A model generated the notes under the pieces. That model saw only the letters and a program-made list of their open reading frames with translations, searched no databases and had not been told where the DNA came from. The position numbers and the translations under genes are program-made. Positions 6,519 through 10,853 of a DNA stretch of 10,853 bases are shown here, piece by piece. The stretch covers positions 1 to 10,853 of the forward strand of contig CACVAR010000009.1 in assembly GCA_902727905.1 (NCBI GenBank). The letters run 5' to 3'. The DNA is from an uncultured Sulfurovum sp. (GTDB taxonomy: Bacteria; Campylobacterota; Campylobacteria; Campylobacterales; Sulfurovaceae). Numbering within the stretch: the first letter of the stretch is position 1; each line of letters starts with the position of its first letter.

Positions 6519-7850
6519 ATGTTATTTACTTCACTTGGGCTTTCTGACCCAATTTTAAAAGCCATTCAAGAGACGGGTTATACCAAACCTACCCCCATCC
6601 AAGCCAAAGCCATTCCTTTGGTTTTAGAAGGAAAAGATGTGCTTGCAGCAGCACAAACTGGTACAGGTAAAACAGCTGGTTTTACTTTACCTCTCCTAGA
6701 ACGTATGGTCCAAGCTCAAAAGACTCAAGCTAAAGGTAAGCGTCAAGTTAAAGCTTTAATTTTAACACCTACACGTGAACTGGCTGCTCAAATACTAGAA
6801 AATGTTCAGATGTATGCTAAGTATTTACCTTATAAATCAACGGTAGTTTTTGGTGGTGTTAATATTAACAAGCAAATCAATACCTTAAAACAAGGTGTTG
6901 ATATTTTAGTAGCAACACCAGGGAGACTACTTGACCTAGCAAGTCAAAAACATGTTGACCTTTCAAAGGTTGAAGTCTTGGTTTTAGATGAAGCAGATCG
7001 TATGTTAGATATGGGGTTTATACATGATATGAAAAAAGTAGTTAAACTCATACCTAAAAAGAGACAAACTTTACTTTTTTCTGCAACTTTTTCAAAAGAG
7101 ATTAAAGCATTAGCAGCTGGTTTTCAAACTAACCCAAGTCTAGTGGAAGTAGCTGCTCAAAATAAAACAGCCGATCGTATTGATCAGTTGGTTCACCCTG
7201 TAGATAAAAAGAGAAAAAAAGATTTACTGGTTAAACTCATCAATGATGGTCAATGGAAACAGGTACTAGTTTTTACAAGAACAAAACATGGGGCAAATAA
7301 ACTTTGTGAACATCTTGAACAACAAGGCATTAAGTCAGCTGCTATTCATGGAAACAAAAGTCAAGGAGCGAGAACAAAAGCGTTAGCAAACTTTAAATCC
7401 AATGATGTACGTGTACTGGTTGCCACAGACATTGCAGCACGTGGAATTGACATAGATATGTTACCTCATGTAGTGAACTTTGAATTGCCAAATGTTCCAG
7501 AAGATTATGTACATAGAATCGGAAGAACAGGAAGAGCAGGGCGTGAAGGTGAAGCTGTTTCTTTAGTTTGTGTGGATGAAAATGATTACTTAAGAGGAAT
7601 AGAGCGTTTAATTTCTCAGAAGATTAAAAAAGAAGTAGTTGAGGGCTTTGAAGTTGATCCAAGTATAAAAGCTGAACCTATTAATCAAGGTGGAGGAAGA
7701 GGACGACGTGGTGGAAACCAAAAACCTTCAGGAAATCGAAATAATACAAATAGAAACGCTAGTAGTACCGATGGCGAGAAAAAACGTTCCAATAGTCGAA
7801 ATAGAAATCGTAAAAGAAGTAGGAATCGTCAGTCATCTAAAGAGGCTTAA
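6519..7850 (+). CDS. rhlE: DEAD-box ATP-dependent RNA helicase, RhlE-like
   Basis: The 443-residue protein unwinds RNA duplexes with ATP, typically in ribosome assembly and mRNA decay in the cytoplasm. All core motifs are intact: Q motif (F3 to Q28, 'GYTKPTPIQ'), Walker A AQTGTGKT (45-52), PTRELA (84-89), TPGR (133-136), DEAD (157-160), SAT (188-190), motif IV 'VFTRTK' (251-256), ATDIAARGID (302-311) and HRIGRTGR (332-339). The start 'LFTSLGLSDPILKAI' fits the RhlE subgroup. The tail from about 390 is low complexity, rich in G, R, N, K and S with an RGRRGG box, a typical unspecific RNA-binding extension. ATG 6519 follows AAGG at 6506-6509. Symbol assignment within DEAD-box paralogues is less sure than the family. 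Confidence 0.92.
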   Translation: MLFTSLGLSDPILKAIQETGYTKPTPIQAKAIPLVLEGKDVLAAAQTGTGKTAGFTLPLLERMVQAQKTQAKGKRQVKALILTPTRELAAQILENVQMYAKYLPYKSTVVFGGVNINKQINTLKQGVDILVATPGRLLDLASQKHVDLSKVEVLVLDEADRMLDMGFIHDMKKVVKLIPKKRQTLLFSATFSKEIKALAAGFQTNPSLVEVAAQNKTADRIDQLVHPVDKKRKKDLLVKLINDGQWKQVLVFTRTKHGANKLCEHLEQQGIKSAAIHGNKSQGARTKALANFKSNDVRVLVATDIAARGIDIDMLPHVVNFELPNVPEDYVHRIGRTGRAGREGEAVSLVCVDENDYLRGIERLISQKIKKEVVEGFEVDPSIKAEPINQGGGRGRRGGNQKPSGNRNNTNRNASSTDGEKKRSNSRNRNRKRSRNRQSSKEA

Positions 7851-7867
7851 TTACCAAGTTTGGTAAT
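7850..7867. terminator. Perfect palindrome spanning two convergent stop codons
   Basis: ATTACCAAGTTTGGTAAT: 8-bp arms around a central GT. It includes the last base of the helicase TAA and the whole TAA of the minus-strand gene (7851-7853). In RNA from either strand it could form a short hairpin at the end of the message. It lacks a U-run on either side, so it is not a standard intrinsic terminator; a bidirectional 3'-end structure or protein site is possible. Confidence 0.4.
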
Positions 7868-9014
7868 ACCCATTAGGATTGTAAATTAAATAAGCATCGG
7901 TAGGAGAGAGCATTGGTAAATAATGTACTGGTCTACCATTCTTTTTGAATATGGCACTTTTTTTCTCTTTATTGCTTTTTTCTTTTTCATCTTTCTGTAA
8001 GGTACTATGTAAAATACCTGTCTCTTCAATTTCATCAACAATATGGTTAACCCATTTTAGTTTATGTGCATCCATGGCAAACTCTGACCAATCTCCTTTT
8101 GAAGAGTGTACATACATCTGTTTTTGAAACTCATCAATGCTTATACCCATTTTTTTAGCTACAGGAGTGGCAAGGTACTTCCACCATTTTTCTAAATGTT
8201 TGTAGCTCTCTTTTTGTTGCGTTAGGTTGTTACTTCCATGTTGAAACATACTTGGTTGATGGTGAAGAATGGTTGCATGTGAGTAGGCAAAAGATTTGTC
8301 AGCTGTACTCACTATGATAGCAGCCATAGAAGCAGCAAATGATTTTAAAACAACATAGACAGGAGCCTTAGAACTTTGCATTGCTTTTACAATGAGATAC
8401 CCAGCCATAACAGAACCTCCTGGAGAACTGTCAATGACGAGAAAAATAGGCTTTTTTTCATCTTTATTATTATAGTAGTTAATTTTATGGGTAATTTCAG
8501 TTGCTAGTTTTGCACTTATAGGACCATTTAGAGGGATTCGTCTGTCTGAGATAACAAGGGTATTGTCTTCTTTTAAGGGGTCATCCAAATAGACAGCTTT
8601 TTTGTCTAAGTAGGTATCTAACTCTTGTTTGATTTTTAAGATACTCATTTCAGCTTCAAGTTTTTCTGTTTTGAGTTTCCATTCAGCTTTTTCAACATTC
8701 ATCTCATCTGTTTTTTTATCAGCTTTTATTTTAGCCAATTTTGCATCGTTTTCAAGTTCCATTAACTCATTTTCATAGGCAATCTCAGGGGTTGTTTTGG
8801 TAAGTTCTTTAACTTTGTATCGCGTTTCTAAAATTTTGTGTTCTAGCTCTAAGCGTTCTAGGCTTTTGAGTAGTTGACTGTGTCCATTTTGTAAAGGGTT
8901 GGTGAAATTTTTTTGAATTAATGTTTCGCTAGAGTTTGAATCTAAGATTGTGTTTGCGTGAAGAATAGGCATTGCGAGTATCAGCGTGATTGTTAGGTTA
9001 AAATACTTCCCCAT
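7851..9014 (-). CDS. Exported ClpP-like serine protease with N-terminal coiled coil
   Basis: The 387-residue protein has a signal peptide (MGKYFNLTITLILAMPILHA, cleavage near 20), a charged helical region of about 110 residues (45-137, likely coiled coil), a ClpP/crotonase-fold domain (about 152-332), and a tail of about 55 residues. The ClpP features are an oxyanion loop 'DSSPGGSVMAGY' (195-206), nucleophile S229 in 'SFAASMAAI', H252 in 'ILHHQPS' and the likely acid D308 in 'GDWSEFAMDAHKLKWVNHI'. The catalytic triad therefore looks intact. Cytosolic ClpP works as a ~200-residue subunit with a Clp ATPase; export would separate this protein from any ATPase, so it probably acts alone or with another periplasmic partner. 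The ATG has the binding site TAAGGA. It is convergent with the helicase gene with no base between the stops. Confidence 0.8.
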   Translation of the reverse strand: MGKYFNLTITLILAMPILHANTILDSNSSETLIQKNFTNPLQNGHSQLLKSLERLELEHKILETRYKVKELTKTTPEIAYENELMELENDAKLAKIKADKKTDEMNVEKAEWKLKTEKLEAEMSILKIKQELDTYLDKKAVYLDDPLKEDNTLVISDRRIPLNGPISAKLATEITHKINYYNNKDEKKPIFLVIDSSPGGSVMAGYLIVKAMQSSKAPVYVVLKSFAASMAAIIVSTADKSFAYSHATILHHQPSMFQHGSNNLTQQKESYKHLEKWWKYLATPVAKKMGISIDEFQKQMYVHSSKGDWSEFAMDAHKLKWVNHIVDEIEETGILHSTLQKDEKEKSNKEKKSAIFKKNGRPVHYLPMLSPTDAYLIYNPNGYYQTW

Positions 9015-9052
9015 ATCATTTTCCTTATTTTTGTTTTTAAATATTAAAAATT

Positions 9053-9058
9053 ATTATA
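9053..9058 (-). promoter_or_regulatory. Putative -10 box for the ClpP-like gene
   Basis: TATAAT on the minus strand, about 40 bases upstream of the start at 9014. It nearly touches a plus-strand TATAAT at 9062-9067, so the two promoters would be back to back. Confidence 0.4.
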
Positions 9059-9061
9059 AAG

Positions 9062-9067
9062 TATAAT
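9062..9067 (+). promoter_or_regulatory. Putative -10 box reading into the tandem RNA elements
   Basis: TATAAT in AAAGTATAATGAAG. Transcription would start near 9075 and pass through both RNA elements toward the Nudix gene. A 7-bp AT palindrome follows (ATATTAA 9086-9092, TTAATAT 9099-9105), which could be an operator or a weak hairpin. Confidence 0.35.
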
Positions 9068-9152
9068 GAAGAAGTATTTAAAGTAATATTAAAAATTGTT
9101 AATATCTGAAAAACTTATGAGAAGCATTGAATTAATTTAAGAGGATAAAAGA

Positions 9153-9301
9153 TAATTTCTACTGTGCCTTTTGGCAGGTGGGAAAAGAAGATATGAAGTA
9201 GAAATTAAAATAATTTATGAAGAGAGATATTAAAAATAGGAAGGAAAAAAATATCTCTCTCATGTGGAAAGTATAGGATTATTTTGTGGGTTGATTGTGT
9301 A
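9153..9301 (+). ncRNA. Unrecognised structured RNA, tandem copy 1
   Basis: The element lies in a 674-base stretch without a convincing protein gene. Stem P1 is TAATTTCTAC (9153-9162) with GTAGAAATTA (9198-9207), 10 bp. It encloses hairpin P2, TGCC-TTTT-GGCA (9165-9176), and a purine-rich single strand 'GGTGGGAAAAG'. Stem P3 is ATGAAGAGAGATATT (9217-9231) with AATATCTCTCTCAT (9250-9263), 14 pairs with one bulged A; its 18-base loop contains AGGAAGGA. A conserved tail runs to about 9301. Copy 2 at 9450 keeps the same P1 and P2 pairs through three double substitutions, which argues for selection on structure. The plus strand is assumed from the downstream gene; the substitutions alone cannot fix the strand. 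No Rfam family I know fits. Confidence 0.6.
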
Positions 9302-9428
9302 TGTTTTAATTATTATATTTCAATTGTAGGAATTTTTATAAATTTATGATTTTGGCCAGACAAGTTCTTTTGATAGCTAAACAGTGTTTTACCTAGTTAT
9401 GAAATAGATTGTTCATACTGTCATGATT

Positions 9429-9434
9429 TAGAAT
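9429..9434 (+). promoter_or_regulatory. Weak -10-like box before RNA copy 2
   Basis: TAGAAT, about 20 bases upstream of the P1 stem of copy 2; a one-base variant of the consensus. It would allow copy 2 to be transcribed by itself. Confidence 0.2.
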
Positions 9435-9449
9435 TTGGAGTTTTGAAAA

Positions 9450-9601
9450 TAACTTCTATTGTTGCTTGATAGCAGGTAGGAGAAAAACTTATGAAATAGA
9501 AGTTAAGGTAAATATTATGAAGAGAGATATTAAAAATAGGAAGGAAAAAAATATCTCTCTCATGTGGAAAGTATAGGATTATTTTGTGAGGTGATTGTGT
9601 A
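9450..9601 (+). ncRNA. Unrecognised structured RNA, tandem copy 2
   Basis: P1 is TAACTTCTAT (9450-9459) with ATAGAAGTTA (9496-9505), and P2 is TGCT-TGAT-AGCA (9463-9474). Relative to copy 1 the pairs T9156-A9204, C9162-G9198 and C9168-G9173 have become C9453-G9502, T9459-A9496 and T9466-A9471, all still Watson-Crick. The internal strand 'GGTAGGAGAAAAA' has the same length as in copy 1 (21 bases between P2 and P1'). From 9515 to 9588 the sequence is identical to copy 1, including P3 (9517-9531 with 9550-9563). The element ends about 88 bases before the Nudix start, so it may be part of that gene's leader. Confidence 0.6.
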
Positions 9602-9658
9602 GTTGCTAAAAAACAATGTAACTTGATAATTATGTGATGTGTTAGTTAAAAAACTAGA

Positions 9659-9664
9659 TATTAT
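9659..9664 (+). promoter_or_regulatory. Possible -10-like box close to the Nudix gene
   Basis: TATTAT in GATATTATTATAGAG; transcription from here would leave a leader of under 20 bases before ATG 9689, with the binding site AAAGGAAGAG between. If used, the RNA elements would not be part of the Nudix message. Confidence 0.2.
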
Positions 9665-9688
9665 TATAGAGAGAAAAGGAAGAGAAAA

Positions 9689-10531
9689 ATGTCGTATATG
9701 GATAAAATTAATGAATGTAATAATTATGAAGAGTCAAACAAAGTTCCTTTTTTATTAGATGGAATGAGAGTAGGGCAGGTATTTAAAAAGAATGAAGCTT
9801 ACTGTTTAGAGAGTGGTTTTTTTGTAAGAGATGCTGAAGGTTTAACGCTAAAAAATGATTATGAAACCTTTGATACGCGAACAGAAGTTTTAAGTACGTT
9901 TGCTAAAAATGCTTTAGCTGATGGGATAATAGATCGTTATATGAATGAGAACTATCCTATCTTGGCTTCTGTTTCTTCAGCATCTTTGGCTTTTATTGAC
10001 CGTGGAGTTTCTACTTTTTTAGGAACTCTCTCTTTTGGACAGCATTTGAATGCTTATGTAATGACAGACGAAGGTATGAAGATGTGGATAGGGAGACGCG
10101 CTTATGACAAAGGTTATGAATCTGGAAAATTAGATCATTTAGTAGCTGGTGGTTTACCTCATGATTTAAGTCCTTGGGAGAATCTAAAAAAAGAGTGTTA
10201 TGAAGAGGCTGGAATGTCTGAAGAGTTAGCATTGGAGTCAAAAGAAGTCGGCTTTGTTTCGTACAAGTATGACTATACACAGGGTGGGAAAGAGGACATC
10301 ATTTACTGTTATGATCTTGAATTAACAGAAGATTTTGTTCCTCATTGTACTGATGGAGAGGTTGAAGAGTTTTATTTGATGCCTATTGAAGAAGTAGCTA
10401 TATTGGTTAGAGATACGGATGAGTTTAAACTTAATTGCAATTTGGTGATTATAGATTTTTTAGTGCGTCATGGTTATCTTGGTGTGGAAGATGAAGACTA
10501 CGTTGAGATTGTTAAAGGATTAAGACAGTAA
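9689..10531 (+). CDS. Nudix hydrolase, DUF4743 type
   Basis: The 280-residue protein has an N-terminal DUF4743-like domain (about 1-125; 'VPFLLDGMRVGQVF' at 19-32) and a Nudix domain (about 120-260). The Nudix signature is 'GGLPHDLSPWENLKKECYEE' plus AGM (154-176), with the metal-binding E169, E172 and E173 present; the sequence 'KLDHLVAGGLP' just before it is typical of this subgroup. Relatives include yeast YJR142W and plant Nudix 20/24, which hydrolyse damaged forms of thiamine diphosphate. That substrate is known for relatives and only inferred here. ATG 9689 has a strong binding site, AAAAGGAAGAG, at 9674-9684. The stop TAA abuts the ATG of a MazG-like gene, so the two are co-translated. 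Confidence 0.85.
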   Translation: MSYMDKINECNNYEESNKVPFLLDGMRVGQVFKKNEAYCLESGFFVRDAEGLTLKNDYETFDTRTEVLSTFAKNALADGIIDRYMNENYPILASVSSASLAFIDRGVSTFLGTLSFGQHLNAYVMTDEGMKMWIGRRAYDKGYESGKLDHLVAGGLPHDLSPWENLKKECYEEAGMSEELALESKEVGFVSYKYDYTQGGKEDIIYCYDLELTEDFVPHCTDGEVEEFYLMPIEEVAILVRDTDEFKLNCNLVIIDFLVRHGYLGVEDEDYVEIVKGLRQ

Positions 10532-10853
10532 ATGGAAGCTTTAGAAAAACTCATAGCCTTAGCAAAACATAAACAACAAATAGACTTAAAACGTGGTGAA
10601 GCGAAGTTTATGGATCCTCATTGGTTACTAGACAGCATTCGTGATGAGGTAGAGGAAGTTAGAGAAGAGATAAAAACAGATAACAAGGTTTATCTTGAAG
10701 ATGAACTTTCAGATATTTTATGGGGTTGGATGGTTTTGGTAGAGAAACTAAAAGATGACAACTATGTCGGTTCGCATGAAGAGATTATGAAACGTGCTTT
10801 GAAAAAATATGAAGAGAGAATTTTACCGTTGAATGGAGATAGTGGAGACCATG
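10532..10853 (+). CDS. MazG-like nucleotide pyrophosphohydrolase (3' end outside window)
   Basis: An open frame of 107 codons starts at ATG 10532, directly after the Nudix stop, and leaves the window without a stop. The all-alpha MazG-type NTP-PPase pattern is visible: 'EVEEVREEI' (about 39-47) is the E-x-x-E metal-binding helix, and 'YLEDELSDILWGWMVLVEKL' (about 55-74) is the partner helix with the E-x-x-D pair. The segment 'EEIMKRALKKYEERILPLNG' follows, as in stand-alone MazG-like proteins of about 110-130 residues, so only a few residues are probably missing. Such enzymes hydrolyse NTPs or damaged nucleotides to the monophosphate plus pyrophosphate in the cytoplasm. The pairing with a Nudix hydrolase fits a nucleotide or cofactor clean-up operon. 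Confidence 0.8.
   Translation, partial: MEALEKLIALAKHKQQIDLKRGEAKFMDPHWLLDSIRDEVEEVREEIKTDNKVYLEDELSDILWGWMVLVEKLKDDNYVGSHEEIMKRALKKYEERILPLNGDSGDH

Noticed and set aside
7945..8127. 60-codon plus-strand frame
   Set aside because: It lies wholly antisense inside the ClpP-like gene, has no binding site and no recognisable content.
9153..9162. TAATTTCTAC resembles the 3' part of a Cas12a CRISPR repeat
   Set aside because: The partner arm is 35 bases away rather than a few, there is no repeat-spacer array, and copy 2 has different bases at the matching positions.
9217..9276. 19-codon frame in both RNA copies as a type I toxin
   Set aside because: The peptide is highly charged with no membrane segment, copy 1 has no binding site, and the frame lies inside a long hairpin; kept only as a side note.
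10011..10280. 89-codon minus-strand frame
   Set aside because: Antisense to the Nudix domain, whose coding is strongly supported.

Overview
The window is AT-rich chromosomal DNA, most likely from a Campylobacterota member (Sulfurimonas/Sulfurovum/Arcobacter-like). That placement is an inference from base composition, TATAAT-type -10 boxes without clear -35 boxes, and the style of the recognisable proteins (RhlE-type helicase, CusB-like adaptor, RAYT transposases). No ribosomal or tRNA marker is present to confirm it.

Layout. Bases 1-323 are the 3' end of a CusB/HlyD-type efflux adaptor. Bases 392-3259 form a tight same-strand cluster: two small membrane proteins, a 28-codon micro-ORF, an exported beta-propeller-like protein, and a short HELGH zincin-like protein that seems cut off at its 3' end. 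Bases 3261-4122 are a RAYT/IS200-like Y1 transposase with near-perfect 18-bp inverted ends. Beyond it, on the minus strand, lies only the N-terminal ~165 residues of aminopeptidase N (pepN). The element therefore sits at a junction of two broken, unrelated genes. A small three-helix membrane protein follows. Next comes a secreted protein built from three SKICH-like repeats, bracketed by two direct copies of another RAYT element's 3' end; one copy still encodes a decayed HTH tail with an in-frame stop.

Bases 6519-9014 hold an RhlE-like DEAD-box helicase and, convergent with no base between the stop codons, an exported ClpP-like serine protease with an N-terminal coiled coil. A perfect 8-bp palindrome covers both stop codons. 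Bases 9015-9688 carry no convincing protein gene but hold the most interesting signal: two ~150-nt elements about 300 bp apart. Their 5' halves have diverged yet keep the same two stems through three compensatory base-pair changes, while their 3' halves are identical over 74 bp and form a long hairpin with a GGA-GGA loop. This looks like a tandem structured RNA that I do not recognise. It lies just upstream of a DUF4743-type Nudix hydrolase whose stop codon abuts the start of a MazG-like pyrophosphohydrolase running off the window.

How the genes work together: the Nudix/MazG pair probably cleans or degrades nucleotide-like pyrophosphates, possibly under control of the tandem RNA. The 392-3259 cluster looks like one transcription unit with an envelope-facing role. 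The RAYT element and relics explain the broken genes around 3.2-6.4 kb.
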